From the NCBI RefSeq assembly GCF_019352895.1, contig NZ_JAAAFX010000007.1, forward strand, positions 415,132 to 479,131: a stretch of DNA of 64,000 nt. The letters are read 5' to 3'. The stretch comes from Variovorax boronicumulans (lineage in GTDB: Bacteria > Pseudomonadota > Gammaproteobacteria > Burkholderiales > Burkholderiaceae_C). The stretch's first letter is position 1. The number at the start of each line of letters is the position of its first letter. The notes under the pieces were generated by a model. That model did not search any database. It was given only the letters and a program-made list of their open reading frames with translations, and was not told the DNA's origin. This document shows positions 27,284-37,030 of this stretch, one piece after another. The position numbers were made by a program, and so were the translations under genes.

Positions 27284-27326
27284 CGCACGCCGCAGCACAG
27301 CGCCTGTGAAGCCGCGGCACAGTACA
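27259..27326. promoter_or_regulatory. inverted-repeat pair in the LysR/AtuA divergent promoter
   Basis: TGTACAGTGCC (27259-27269) and GGCACAGTACA (27316-27326) are inverted copies matching at 10 of 11 positions, 46 bases apart. One arm overlaps the predicted AtuA -10, the other lies just before the LysR start. This spacing suits a LysR tetramer contacting two sites, but the pairing is read by eye. Confidence 0.4.
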
Positions 27327-27337
27327 AAGAAACCCGC

Positions 27338-28243
27338 ATGGACAAATTCGGCGAGATGACGGTCTTCCTCCGCGTGGTGGAAGAAGGCAGCTTTTCAGGC
27401 GCGGGCCGGCGGCTGGCGCTGTCGCCCTCGGCCGTGAGCAAGCTCATCGCGCGGCTCGAGGCGCGGCTCAACGTGCGGCTGTTCGAGCGCATCGCGGGCG
27501 CGATCCGGCTGACCGAGGAAGGCGCGCAGTTCCAGCGCGCGAGCCAGCGCGTGGTCGACGCGATGGCCGAGGCCGAGAACATCGCGGGCGCGGCCGAGAC
27601 CGAGGTGTCGGGCACGCTGCACATCCACACGCCGCTGACCACCGCCAAGTACCTGCTCGCGCCCCTGCTGCCCGCGCTGATGGCACGCCACCCGGCGCTT
27701 CGGCTCGAGTTCATCATCGGCACCGAGCGCGGCGACTTCGTCAAGCAGGGCATCGACGTCGCCATCCACAGCGGCCGGCCCACCGAGCTGTCGCTGATCG
27801 GCCGGCCGCTGATGCCGCGGCCCTGGGTGATCGCGGCCTCGCCGGCCTACCTGCGCGCGCACGGCACGCCGCAGACGCCCGACGAGCTGCTGCGCCACCG
27901 CTGCCTCAACTTCACCATCCGCACGCAGTGGAACGCCTGGACCTTCCGCGAGAGCGACGGCGCGCTCAAGACCATCGACATCCCGCGCCACATCGGCGCC
28001 AACCAGGGCGAGCTGCTGCGCACGCTGGCCATCGAGGGCCTGGGCGTGGTGCGGCTGGCCGAATTCAACATCGCGGCCGACCTGGCCAGCGGTGCGCTGG
28101 TGCCGCTCTTGGCCGACTACCGCGAGAAGACCGACGACATGCTCTACGTGCTGTACCCGCGCGGCCGCGTGCTGGCGCCGCGGGTGCGCGCCTTCCTGAA
28201 TTTTCTCGAGGAGAGTTTTCCGGCCGGCGCTGCGGCAAGATGA
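27338..28243 (+). CDS. LysR family transcriptional regulator
   Basis: A 301-residue regulator with the winged helix-turn-helix at residues 1-60 (FLRVVEEGSFSGAGRRL, SPSAVSKLIARLE) and a periplasmic-binding-like effector domain. Divergent orientation to the AtuA-Bug-MFS operon is the classic LysR arrangement, so it probably controls that operon in response to a pathway intermediate. ATG 27338 starts the conserved MDKFGEMTVFLRVVE. A short gap leads to the DUF1090 gene. Confidence 0.92.
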   Translation: MDKFGEMTVFLRVVEEGSFSGAGRRLALSPSAVSKLIARLEARLNVRLFERIAGAIRLTEEGAQFQRASQRVVDAMAEAENIAGAAETEVSGTLHIHTPLTTAKYLLAPLLPALMARHPALRLEFIIGTERGDFVKQGIDVAIHSGRPTELSLIGRPLMPRPWVIAASPAYLRAHGTPQTPDELLRHRCLNFTIRTQWNAWTFRESDGALKTIDIPRHIGANQGELLRTLAIEGLGVVRLAEFNIAADLASGALVPLLADYREKTDDMLYVLYPRGRVLAPRVRAFLNFLEESFPAGAAAR

Positions 28244-28272
28244 GCGCCTCTTCTTCCACCGAAAGGAATGCC

Positions 28273-28662
28273 ATGCGAAAGTCCCTCTCCCTGATCGCCA
28301 TGGCCGCCGCGGCCCTGGTCTTCGTCCCGCACGCCGCGCTGGCCCAGCCCGCGCCCGGCACCTGCGAGTTCAAGAAGGCCGACATCGCACGCGACATCGA
28401 CGAGGCCAAGGCGAAGCAGCAGACGAGCCGCGTGCGCGGCCTGGAGAAGGCGCTGCGCGAGACGCAGGCCAACTGCAGCGACGCCAAGCTGCAGAAGGCG
28501 CACCACGCGAGCATCCAGCGGCAGGAGAAGAAGGTGGCCGAGCGCCAGCGCGACCTGGATCAGGCACGCGCGCAGGGCAAGGCCGACAAGATCGCCAGCC
28601 GCGAGGCCAAGCTGGCCGAGGAACAGGCGCAGCTCCAGAAGCTGCGCACCGGCGCGCGCTAG
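28273..28662 (+). CDS. DUF1090 family periplasmic protein
   Basis: A 129-residue secreted protein with a signal peptide ending ALAQP. The mature part is a charged, strongly helical coil with two conserved Cys (GTCEFKK and ANCSDAK) and a lysine/glutamate-rich KVAERQRDLDQA stretch, as in the YqjC-type DUF1090 family. Function unknown; a periplasmic coiled coil stabilised by one disulfide is the likely structure. GAAAGGAATGCC precedes ATG 28273. It is convergent with pirin. Confidence 0.85.
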   Translation: MRKSLSLIAMAAAALVFVPHAALAQPAPGTCEFKKADIARDIDEAKAKQQTSRVRGLEKALRETQANCSDAKLQKAHHASIQRQEKKVAERQRDLDQARAQGKADKIASREAKLAEEQAQLQKLRTGAR

Positions 28663-28675
28663 AAAGCCGCGCGCC

Positions 28676-29731
28676 TCAGGCCTTGGCCGTCACCGGCCGT
28701 TCCTCGTGCCCGTCCGGATGGCGCGCGAAGCGGGCCGGGTCGCTGCCGTGCACCGGCGCCTCGTCCTTCCAGGGCCAGCCGCCGAACTGGGTGCGGCGGT
28801 AGTCCTGCATCGTCTGCGCGATCTCGGCCTGCGTGTTCATCACGAAGGGGCCGTACTGCGCCACCGGCTCGGCGATGGGCTTGCCCTGGAGCACCAGGAA
28901 CTCGCCCTCGACCTCGCCGTTGAGCAGCTCCACCGCCTGGTCGGCGCGCAGCTCGATGGCCGCATGGCCCGTCACCTCGCGGCCGCCGACCTGCACCGAC
29001 GCGCCCTTGAAGAAGTAGAGGCTGCGGCGCGTGCCGGTGCCCAGCGCGGCGGGCAGCGTCCAGCGGGCGCCGGGTGCCATGCGGATCGTCCAGATGGCCA
29101 CGTCCGAACCCTCCTGCGCGGCCCATGAATCGGGCGGCGGTGCGAGCGGGCCGCCGGTGCTGCCCGGTGCGCCGTCCACCGGCCCGATGCGGCCGGCCAC
29201 GCAGGCCACGTCGGTGCTGCGGCCTTCGCCGTCGGTGGCGGTGAAGCGCGGCACATCCTCGGCCCAGAACATGGTGAAGTGCGGCGCCACCATCTTGTGG
29301 CTGGCCGGCAGGTTGAGCCAGATCTGGAACAGCTCCAGCGGATTGGGCGCGGCCGCGTCCAGCAGCGGGAACATCTCCGAATGCACGATGCCCTTGCCGG
29401 CGGTCAGCCACTGCACGTCGCCACCGCCGAAGCGCGCGGCCGCGCCCAGCGAGTCGGAATGGTCGATCAGGCCCTTGCGCACGATGGTCACGGTCTCGAA
29501 GCCGCGGTGCGGATGGCCCGGGAAGCCGGGGATTTCCTCCCCGTGGTACATGCTCCAGCCGTCCTTGCGGCTGAAGTCCTGGCCGATGGCGCGGCCGGCC
29601 AGCGAGGCGGCCGGCCCCATCGCGCCATTGGCCGCGGGGTAGGCGTCGTCGTGGTACGCGCAGAACAGGAACGGGTCGATGGTCTCCCACGGAAAGCCGA
29701 GGGGCTTGATCTGGACGATGGGGTCGGTCAT
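28676..29731 (-). CDS. pirin family protein
   Basis: A 351-residue bicupin, longer than the usual ~290. The N-terminal cupin has the metal-site motif HPHRGFETVT and the later KGIVHSEMFP, typical of pirins, some of which have quercetinase activity; cellular role is usually unknown. ATG 29731 is chosen; the upstream in-frame start at 29776 adds 15 residues without conservation. It lies after DUF3297 on the same strand with a 129-base gap. Confidence 0.88.
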   Translation of the reverse strand: MTDPIVQIKPLGFPWETIDPFLFCAYHDDAYPAANGAMGPAASLAGRAIGQDFSRKDGWSMYHGEEIPGFPGHPHRGFETVTIVRKGLIDHSDSLGAAARFGGGDVQWLTAGKGIVHSEMFPLLDAAAPNPLELFQIWLNLPASHKMVAPHFTMFWAEDVPRFTATDGEGRSTDVACVAGRIGPVDGAPGSTGGPLAPPPDSWAAQEGSDVAIWTIRMAPGARWTLPAALGTGTRRSLYFFKGASVQVGGREVTGHAAIELRADQAVELLNGEVEGEFLVLQGKPIAEPVAQYGPFVMNTQAEIAQTMQDYRRTQFGGWPWKDEAPVHGSDPARFARHPDGHEERPVTAKA

Positions 29732-29860
29732 GGGGTCTTCCTTGTGTGTGCAGCGCTTCGATGCGACGCACTGCAAGCTCCCAGATGGGGCCGGATGCGC
29801 GCGGTCAAAGGGCCGCGCGGAAGACAGGGTGTTGCGCAGGTGGAACGCTGCGCCGATCCC

Positions 29861-30115
29861 TCAACGGTAGAAGACCTCGACCCGTCCCTTGAGCTTGAGC
29901 AGCAGCGGCTTGCCCTTGCGGTCCACCGTCTTGCCGGCCGGCACCTTGATCCAGCCTTCGCTGATGCAGTACTCCTCGACGTCGGCGCGGTCCTTGTCGT
30001 TGAAGCGGATGCCGATGTCGTGTTCGAACACGGCGGCCACATGGTGCGGGCTGCGCGGATCGATGGAGAGATGGTCGGGCAGGGCGGGGCGGTCGGTGGT
30101 GTCGGTCATGGGCAT
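29861..30115 (-). CDS. DUF3297 family protein
   Basis: An 84-residue protein with the pattern [33 protein letters not shown] and a basic C-terminus with [12 protein letters not shown], matching small DUF3297 proteins. Function unknown. ATG 30115 and ATG 30109 are both possible starts. It is divergent from the DNA glycosylase gene with 47 bases between. Confidence 0.8.
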   Translation of the reverse strand: MPMTDTTDRPALPDHLSIDPRSPHHVAAVFEHDIGIRFNDKDRADVEEYCISEGWIKVPAGKTVDRKGKPLLLKLKGRVEVFYR

Positions 30116-30162
30116 GTGATTTCTTCGAAGCCGCCATTTTCTCTGGGAAACTGCGCAGGTCC

Positions 30163-30759
30163 ATGCCCCGCCCGCTGCAACACCTCGCCGCCATCGATTT
30201 CGACGCCCCGTCCGAGGTCGTGGCGCGCGCGCTGATCGGCGTCACGGTGCTGGTCGACGGCGTGGGCGGGCGCATCGTCGAGACCGAGGCCTACGACCGC
30301 GACGACCCGGCCTCGCACACCTTCGGCGGCCCGACGCTGCGCAACGCCGCCATGTTCGGCCCCTCGGGCCGGGTCTACGTCTACCGCTCCTACGGCATCC
30401 ACTGGTGCCTGAACTTCGTCTGCCGCGAGGCCGGCCACGGCGCCGGGGTTCTGATCCGCGCGCTCGAGCCCACGGCCGGGCTGGCGCAGATGCGCCGGCG
30501 GCGCGGGCTCGAGGACCTGCGGCTGCTGTGCGCTGGCCCGGGCCGGGTCGGGCAGGCGCTGGGCGTGGACGCGGGCTTCAACGGCAAGGCGCTCGATGCG
30601 CCGCCCTTCGTGCTGATCGCCGCGCCGGGCGAACAGCCGCCGGTGCAGGTCGAGGTCGGCCCGCGCATCGGCATCACGAAGGCGGCCGAGGTGCCTTGGC
30701 GCTTCGGCGAGAAGGGCTCGCGCTTTTTGAGCAAGCCCTTCCGCACCGCAGGCCCTTAG
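30163..30759 (+). CDS. DNA-3-methyladenine glycosylase (AAG/MPG family)
   Basis: A 198-residue base-excision repair enzyme that removes alkylated purines. Catalytic and DNA-binding motifs are visible: [18 protein letters not shown] (with the catalytic Glu), [21 protein letters not shown], and [13 protein letters not shown]. Length is normal for the bacterial monofunctional family. Its stop overlaps the convergent outer-membrane efflux gene by four bases. Confidence 0.92.
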   Translation: MPRPLQHLAAIDFDAPSEVVARALIGVTVLVDGVGGRIVETEAYDRDDPASHTFGGPTLRNAAMFGPSGRVYVYRSYGIHWCLNFVCREAGHGAGVLIRALEPTAGLAQMRRRRGLEDLRLLCAGPGRVGQALGVDAGFNGKALDAPPFVLIAAPGEQPPVQVEVGPRIGITKAAEVPWRFGEKGSRFLSKPFRTAGP

Positions 30760-32240
30760 CCGCCGGTGGCCGCGGGCGCGGCATTGCCGGCCGCCTGCTC
30801 GGTGGTCTCGCGCCAGCCGCCGCCCAGCACCTTGTAGAGCGTGAGCCGGTTGGCCTGCTCGATCAGCTGCAGGCTGATCAGCGACTGCTGCACGACGTAG
30901 AGCGAGCGCTGCGCATCGAGCACGTCGAGGTAGGCCGCGCCGCCGCTCTTGAACAGCGCGTCGGACAGCTCGAAGGCGCGCGTGGTCGCGGCCACCAGCG
31001 ATTGCTGCGCGGCGATGCGCTCGCCCAGTGTGCGGCGCGTGGCGAGCGCGTCGGCCACCTCGCGGAACGCGACCTGCAGCGTCTTCTCGTAGCTGGCCAG
31101 CTGGATCTGCTGCTGCGCCTGGGCCACGCCCAGGTTCGCGCGGTTGAGGCCGGCATCGAAGATCGGCAGGTTGATCGAAGGCGCGAAGCTCCAGGCCGCG
31201 CTGCCGTCCTTGAACAGGCCCGACAGGCTGCTGCTGGCCGTGCCCGCCGAGCCGGTCAGCGTGATGCGCGGATAGAAGGCCGCGCGCGCGGCGCCGATGT
31301 TGGCGTTGCTCGCGCGCAGCGCATGCTCGGCCGCCTGCACGTCGGGCCGCTGCTGCAGCACCGACGACGGCAGCTCGGCCGGCGGCGGCAGCAGTTGGGC
31401 CGCGGGCGCCTGCGCGATCTCGGTGATCGGCGGCGGCAGCAGCGCGGGCGGCACGGCGGTGCCCACCAGCAGGGTCAGCGCATTGCGGCTCTGCTCGACC
31501 TGGCTGTCGAAGGCCGCGGCATCGGCGCGCGCGGTGTCGACCGTGGTCTGCGCCTGTGCCAGCGCCAGGCCCGACTGGGCACCGAGCTCGTAGCTGCGCT
31601 TGATCAGGTCGAAGGACTTCTGCCGGCTGGCCAGCGTGTCGCGCGCGAGCTGCAGGCGCTGCTGGTCGGTGGCGAGCACCAGCCAGGCCGTGGCCACCTC
31701 GGCCACCAGGCTGATCTGCGTGCCGCGGCGCGCATCCTCGGTGCCGAAGTAGCTCTCCAGCGCGGCCTCGTTGAGGTTGCGCACCCGGCCGAACAGGTCG
31801 AGCTCGTAGGCCGTGAGCCCGAGGTTCACGTTGTACTGCGTCGCGGTGCGCGACACGCCGCTGGCCGACACGCTGCCCGGCGTGCGCGTGCGGTTGCCGC
31901 CCGCGCCCAGGCCGAGCGCGGGGAAGGCCGCGGCGCGCGAGATGCCGTACTGCGCCAGCGCGCGCTCGATGTTGAGCGCGGCGACACGGGCGTCGCGGTT
32001 GTTCGCCAGGGCCAGCTCGACCACGCCGCGCAGCCGCGCGTCGACGAAGAAGTCGCGCCAGCCGATGTCGCGCGCGGCGGTGGCGGCGGTGTCGGCACCG
32101 GCGGCCGAGGTCCAGGCCTGCGGCACCGGCGCGGCGGGTTGGGTGTACTGCGGCGCGAGGTTGACGCAGCCCGCCAGCAGCGCGGCGGGCAGCACCAGGC
32201 CGAAGGTTGCGCATCGCAAGGAAGCGGTGTGGCGCGTCAT
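30756..32240 (-). CDS. RND efflux outer membrane channel (OprM/NodT family)
   Basis: A 494-residue outer-membrane lipoprotein. The signal ends in a lipobox (LLAGC) followed by [15 protein letters not shown], the usual start of NodT/OprM proteins. Two outer-membrane efflux domains follow with long helical stretches. It forms the TolC-like exit duct for the pump encoded just upstream; the pump stop and this start are only a base or two apart. Third gene of the adaptor-pump-channel operon. Confidence 0.92.
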   Translation of the reverse strand: MTRHTASLRCATFGLVLPAALLAGCVNLAPQYTQPAAPVPQAWTSAAGADTAATAARDIGWRDFFVDARLRGVVELALANNRDARVAALNIERALAQYGISRAAAFPALGLGAGGNRTRTPGSVSASGVSRTATQYNVNLGLTAYELDLFGRVRNLNEAALESYFGTEDARRGTQISLVAEVATAWLVLATDQQRLQLARDTLASRQKSFDLIKRSYELGAQSGLALAQAQTTVDTARADAAAFDSQVEQSRNALTLLVGTAVPPALLPPPITEIAQAPAAQLLPPPAELPSSVLQQRPDVQAAEHALRASNANIGAARAAFYPRITLTGSAGTASSSLSGLFKDGSAAWSFAPSINLPIFDAGLNRANLGVAQAQQQIQLASYEKTLQVAFREVADALATRRTLGERIAAQQSLVAATTRAFELSDALFKSGGAAYLDVLDAQRSLYVVQQSLISLQLIEQANRLTLYKVLGGGWRETTEQAAGNAAPAATGG

Positions 32241-32241
32241 C

Positions 32242-35200
32242 TCAATGGCTCCCTTGCTCGATGGCCGGCGTCGAGGCCGAGGCCGTATTCTTGCGCGCGC
32301 GGCGGCGTTCCATGAAGCTGCTGATCAGCACGAAGAACAGCGGCACGAAGAAGATGCCCAGCGCCGTGCCCACCACCATGCCGCCCAGCACCGCGGTGCC
32401 GATCGACTGGCGGCCGCCCGCGCCCGCGCCGGTGCCGATGGCCAGCGGCAGCACGCCGAAGCCGAAGGCCAGCGAGGTCATCAGGATGGGCCGCAGCCGC
32501 AGGCGCACCGCCTGCAGCGTGGCCTCGATCACGCTCTTGCCCTGCTCGTGCAGCTGCTTGGCGAACTCCACGATCAGGATCGCGTTCTTCGACGACAGCC
32601 CCACCGTGGTCAGCAGCCCCACCTGGAAGTACACGTCGTTGCTCAGGCCGCGGGACCAGGTGAACAGCAGCGCGCCCACGATGCCCAGCGGCACCACCAG
32701 GATCACCGAGAAGGGCACCGACCAGCTTTCGTACAGCGCGGCCAGGCACAGAAACACGAACAGGATCGAGATCGCATAGAGCGCCGGTGCCTGCGCGCCC
32801 GACAGGCGCTCCTGGTACGACGCACCGGTCCATTCGTAGCCGATGCCCGGAGGCATCTGCTTCATCACCTCTTCGACCGCCAGCATCGCCGCGCCCGAGC
32901 TCACGCCCGCGGCCGCGTCGCCCACGAACTCGTAGCTGGGGCTGCCGTTGTAGCGGATCAGCTGCGGCGAGCCGTAGGTCCAGCGCGTGCTCGAGAAGGC
33001 GCCGAAGGGCACCATCTGGCCCAGCGTGTTGCGCACGCTCCAGCGGCCGATGTCGGTGGGCAGCATGCGGAAGGCGGTGTCGCCCTGCATGTAGACGCGC
33101 TTCACGCGGCCGTTGTTCAGGAAGTCGTTGACGTAGGTGCCGCCCATCGCGGTCGACAGCGTGCTGTCGATGGCGCTGGTGTTCAGGCTCAGCGCACCGG
33201 CGCGCGCATCGTCGATGTCGACCGCGAACTCGGGCGTGTCTTCGAGGTTATTGCTGCGCACGTTGGCCATCTCAGACCGTGCGTTGAGCAGTTGCAGCGC
33301 CTGGTCACGCGCCTTGAGCAGCGCGTCGTGGCCCAGCGCGTTGAGGTCCTTCAGGAAGAAGTTGAAGCCCGCGTTGGCGCCCAGCCCGCGCACCGCCGGC
33401 GGCAGCAGCACGAAGATGCGCGCGTCGCGGATGCCGGACAGGTCACGGCTCGCGCGGCGCGTGATGGCCGCGGCGGAACTGTCCTTGCCGGTGCGCTCGC
33501 TCCAGTCCTTGAGCTTGACGAAGGCGCGGGCCGAGCTCTGGTCGCCGTTCTGGCCGGTCAGCAGGTTGATCGCCACCACCTCGGGCTGCTTGTCGAAGTA
33601 GTCCTGCACCTGCTGGATCACCGGTTGCAGCCGGGCGTTCGACGAACCCGGCGGCAGCGTGATCTGCACTTGCACGAAGCCCTGGTCCTCGTCGGGCAGG
33701 AAGGAGGTGGGCAGGCGCAGGAACATGAAGGCCATCACCGCGCAGATGCCGACGTAGACCAGCAGGCTGCGCTTGCCGCGCCGCAGGATGCCGCCCACGA
33801 TGCCCTGGTAGCGGTCGGCGCCGCTGTCGAAGCGGCGGTTGAAGCCGGCGAAGAAGCGGTCGACGTAGCCCAGGGGACCCTTGCGCGGCGCGCCGTGCGG
33901 CGAGTGCGCGCCCTTGGGCACCGGCTTGAGCAGCGTGGCGCACAGCGCCGGCGTGAGCGTGAGCGCGACCAGCACCGACAGCACCATCGCCGAGACGATG
34001 GTGATCGAAAACTGGCGGTAGATCACGCCGGTCGAGCCGCCGAAGAAGGCCATCGGGATGAACACCGCCGACAGCACCAGCGCGATGCCCACCAGCGCGG
34101 GCGTGATCTCGGCCATCGATTTCTTCGTGGCCTCCTTGGGCGACAGCCCCTCCTCGCTCATCACGCGCTCGACGTTCTCGACCACCACGATGGCGTCGTC
34201 CACCAGCAGGCCGATGGCCAGCACCATGCCGAACATGGTCAGCGTGTTGATGGAATAGCCGAACACCGAGAGCACGCCGAAGGTGCCCAGCAGCACCACC
34301 GGCACCGCAATCGCGGGGATCAGCGTGGCGCGGAAGTTCTGCAGGAAGATGTACATCACCAGCACCACCAGCAGCATGGCCTCGGCCAGCGCCTTGACCA
34401 CTTCCTCGATCGACGCGCTCACGAAGGGCGTGGTGTCGTAGCTCACGAAGGTCTCGAGCTGGTTCGGGAAGAAGGGCTTGAGCTCGGCGATCTTGGCGTT
34501 GACCGCCGCGGCCACCTGCACCGCGTTGGCGCCGTCGGCCAGCACCACGCCCAGGCCGGCGCCGGGCCGGCCGCTGAGCACCGAGCGCACCGTCAGGTTC
34601 TCGGCGCCGAGCTCGATCCGGGCCACGTCCTGCAGCCGCACCACCGCGCCGTCGGGCGTGGCACGCAGCACCACGGCACCGAACTGCTCGACCGTCTTGA
34701 GCTTGCTGCGGGCGGTGATCGTCGCGTTGAGCTGCTGGTCGCCGGTGGCGGGCAGCGCACCCAGCTGGCCGGCCGAGACCTGCGCGTTCTGGGCCTGCAG
34801 CGCGGTGTTCACGTCCGAGGGCATCAGCGAGTACTTGCGCAGCTTGTCCGGGTCGAGCCAGATGCGCATCGCGTAGCCGGTGCCCAGCGTCTGTACTTCG
34901 CCCACGCCGTCGATGCGGCTGATCACGTCGACCAGGTTGCTGGTGATGTAGTCGCCCACGTCGACCGCCGAGGCGCTGCCGTCGTCCGAGTACATCGAGA
35001 CGATCATCAGGAAGTCGTTGCCGCCCTTGATCACGAACACGCCGCGGGTCTGCACCTGCTGCGGCAGCCGCGCCATCGCGGGCTGCAGCTTGTTCTGCAC
35101 CTGCATCTGCGCGACGTCGATGTTGGTGCCGGGCGCGAAGGTCAGCTGGATGCGCGAGACGCCCGAGGAGTTGCTGGTGCCCTGGATGTACAGCAGGTTG

Positions 35201-35418
35201 TCCACGCCGGTCATCTGCTGCTCGATCACCTGGGTGACCGAATCCTCCACCGTCTTGGCCGAGGCGCCGGTGTAGGTCGAGACGATGGACACGCGCGGCG
35301 GGGCGATGTCCGGGTACTGCTCCAGCGGCAGCGTGCGGATCGACATCAGGCCCGCGAGCATGACCACGATGGACAGCACCCACGCGAAGATGGGGCGGTC
35401 GATGAAGAACTGTGCCAT
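32242..35418 (-). CDS. RND efflux pump inner-membrane permease (AcrB/MexB, HAE1 type)
   Basis: A 1058-residue proton-driven trimeric drug exporter. The family start [20 protein letters not shown] is present. The transmembrane proton-relay Asp pair is in [21 protein letters not shown]. The PN1/PN2 and PC porter domains and the hydrophilic loop [14 protein letters not shown] match hydrophobe/amphiphile pumps. The gene sits between its adaptor (10 bases upstream) and channel, so the system is complete. Substrate range cannot be read. No local regulator gene is linked. Confidence 0.95.
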   Translation of the reverse strand: MAQFFIDRPIFAWVLSIVVMLAGLMSIRTLPLEQYPDIAPPRVSIVSTYTGASAKTVEDSVTQVIEQQMTGVDNLLYIQGTSNSSGVSRIQLTFAPGTNIDVAQMQVQNKLQPAMARLPQQVQTRGVFVIKGGNDFLMIVSMYSDDGSASAVDVGDYITSNLVDVISRIDGVGEVQTLGTGYAMRIWLDPDKLRKYSLMPSDVNTALQAQNAQVSAGQLGALPATGDQQLNATITARSKLKTVEQFGAVVLRATPDGAVVRLQDVARIELGAENLTVRSVLSGRPGAGLGVVLADGANAVQVAAAVNAKIAELKPFFPNQLETFVSYDTTPFVSASIEEVVKALAEAMLLVVLVMYIFLQNFRATLIPAIAVPVVLLGTFGVLSVFGYSINTLTMFGMVLAIGLLVDDAIVVVENVERVMSEEGLSPKEATKKSMAEITPALVGIALVLSAVFIPMAFFGGSTGVIYRQFSITIVSAMVLSVLVALTLTPALCATLLKPVPKGAHSPHGAPRKGPLGYVDRFFAGFNRRFDSGADRYQGIVGGILRRGKRSLLVYVGICAVMAFMFLRLPTSFLPDEDQGFVQVQITLPPGSSNARLQPVIQQVQDYFDKQPEVVAINLLTGQNGDQSSARAFVKLKDWSERTGKDSSAAAITRRASRDLSGIRDARIFVLLPPAVRGLGANAGFNFFLKDLNALGHDALLKARDQALQLLNARSEMANVRSNNLEDTPEFAVDIDDARAGALSLNTSAIDSTLSTAMGGTYVNDFLNNGRVKRVYMQGDTAFRMLPTDIGRWSVRNTLGQMVPFGAFSSTRWTYGSPQLIRYNGSPSYEFVGDAAAGVSSGAAMLAVEEVMKQMPPGIGYEWTGASYQERLSGAQAPALYAISILFVFLCLAALYESWSVPFSVILVVPLGIVGALLFTWSRGLSNDVYFQVGLLTTVGLSSKNAILIVEFAKQLHEQGKSVIEATLQAVRLRLRPILMTSLAFGFGVLPLAIGTGAGAGGRQSIGTAVLGGMVVGTALGIFFVPLFFVLISSFMERRRARKNTASASTPAIEQGSH

Positions 35419-35427
35419 GCGGGGTCC

Positions 35428-36696
35428 TCAGCGCGCGGCCACGACGGCCGGGCTGGCGGCGCTGGCGGCCGCGCCGGGCGCGGGGCCGTTGGGCGTCTTC
35501 GAGGCCGGGTTGGCGCTGGTGGGCACCACTTCCGAGGCGCGCACCGTGTCGCCCGCGCGGGCGCGCTGCGAGCCCTCGACCAGCACGCGGTCACCCGCGG
35601 CCAGGCCGCTGAGCACCTGCCAGCGGTTGCCCATCGCACGACCCACCACGATCGGGCGCTTGACCAGCTTGTCGTCGGCGCCGACCACCAGCGTCGAGGC
35701 GCTGCCGTCGGGCGCGCGCGTCACGGCCTGCTGCGGCACCAGCAGCGCGGCTTCGTTCACGCCCTCCTGCAGCACCGCGCGCACGTACATCCCGGGCATC
35801 AGCATGCGGTCGGGGTTGGGCACCACCGCGCGCAGCGTGACGCTGCCGGTGCCGGCATCGACCGTCACGCCGGAGAAGGTCAGGCGGCCGGCGTGCGGGT
35901 AGGTCGAGCCGTCTTCGAGCAGCACCTTGATCGGTGCCTCGTTGGCGTTGCCGCGCTGCAGCCGCCCTTCGGCCAGCTCGCGCTTGAGGCGCAGCAGCTC
36001 GCTGCTCGATTGCGTGACGTGCACATGCACCGGGTCGAGCTGCTGCACCGTGGTCAGCGCGCTCGCCTGGTTGGCCGTGACCAGCGCGCCGGGCGTGACG
36101 CTCGAGAGTTCGACCCAGCCGGTGATCGGCGAGTTGATGCGCGTGTAGCCCAGGTTGATGCGGGCCGTCTGTTCGGCCGCGCGCGCCACCGCCACGTCGG
36201 CTTCGGCCTGCAGGGCGGCGGCCTGGGTGGCCTCGTTGACCTGCTGGCTGATCGCGTCGATCTTGACCAGCTCGGCATTGCGTTTGGCCACCGTGCGGGC
36301 CGTGGCCAGCGTGGATTCGGCCTTGCGCACATTGGCCTGCGCGCTGGCATGGACCGCCTGGAACGGCGCCGGGTCGAGCTGGTAGAGCGCCTGGCCTTCC
36401 TTGACCTGCGAGCCCTCGTTGAACAGCCGCTTCTGGATGATGCCGCCCACCTGGGGCCGGATCTCGGCGATGACCGGTGCCACCGTGCGCCCCGACAGCT
36501 CGGTGCTGAAGGCCAGCCGCTCGGTCTTGAGCGTGACCACCCCGACCTCACGGGTCTGCGGCGGCTTGGCGGCCTTGGCGCTGTCGGTACGGGAGCAGCC
36601 GGCCGCGATCAGGGCGGTGGCCAGACCCAGGGCAAGTCCGATTCGGAGCCTGCGTTGAGCGGTGGCGGGCGGCACGGGTCGGGCAAGGTGGGGCAT
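35428..36696 (-). CDS. RND efflux periplasmic adaptor (AcrA/MexA family)
   Basis: A 422-residue membrane-fusion lipoprotein with lipobox ending LIAAGC. The body has the lipoyl-type half-motifs (VAPVIAEIRPQVGGII, INSPITGWVELSSV) flanking a helical hairpin, and a C-terminal beta-barrel. The C-terminal tail is rich in Ala and Pro. It bridges the pump and the outer-membrane channel. First gene of the operon. Confidence 0.94.
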   Translation of the reverse strand: MPHLARPVPPATAQRRLRIGLALGLATALIAAGCSRTDSAKAAKPPQTREVGVVTLKTERLAFSTELSGRTVAPVIAEIRPQVGGIIQKRLFNEGSQVKEGQALYQLDPAPFQAVHASAQANVRKAESTLATARTVAKRNAELVKIDAISQQVNEATQAAALQAEADVAVARAAEQTARINLGYTRINSPITGWVELSSVTPGALVTANQASALTTVQQLDPVHVHVTQSSSELLRLKRELAEGRLQRGNANEAPIKVLLEDGSTYPHAGRLTFSGVTVDAGTGSVTLRAVVPNPDRMLMPGMYVRAVLQEGVNEAALLVPQQAVTRAPDGSASTLVVGADDKLVKRPIVVGRAMGNRWQVLSGLAAGDRVLVEGSQRARAGDTVRASEVVPTSANPASKTPNGPAPGAAASAASPAVVAAR

Positions 36697-37030
36697 GGAG
36701 CGCAGTGAATAGGTGGGCGAACGCAGAGTGTGAAACAGCGAGAGGGGGCTAGTTCAACGCCGGGCATCACGAGAGACCAGCTTTACGGAACTTCACAAAG
36801 CCGCAGCAGGAAAAACGCTATGCAAATGCCATGCAAGCAGGATGCCCGGGCGCGGTGACGCGAAGCGACGGTGGGTTGGCGGCACGCAGCGTTGCCTCTG
36901 CGCGCCGCTCGGCCCGCCGGGATTCTGCCGCAAGGCGGCCGATCGTGGGGCCGCCATGTGACGGGCCCTGCACCATCGCTTCGGGGCCGACCCGGTGGAC
37001 ACCCGGTGGCGCAGACGTTACACCGTGTAC
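36697..37030. other. intergenic region between the RND operon and amidase
   Basis: A 334-base divergent gap. It must hold the promoters of the efflux operon (minus) and the amidase (plus), but no convincing -35/-10 pair was found on either strand. The only clear structure is the small palindrome TACACCGTGTA at 37019-37029 touching the amidase ATG. Short open frames on the minus strand here have no coding character. Confidence 0.5.

Noticed and set aside
31813..36708. A 1631-codon open frame on the plus strand opposite the RND operon
   Set aside because: It mirrors highly biased GC-rich codons of the real pump genes on the minus strand and shows no known protein pattern; long antisense frames are expected in such DNA.
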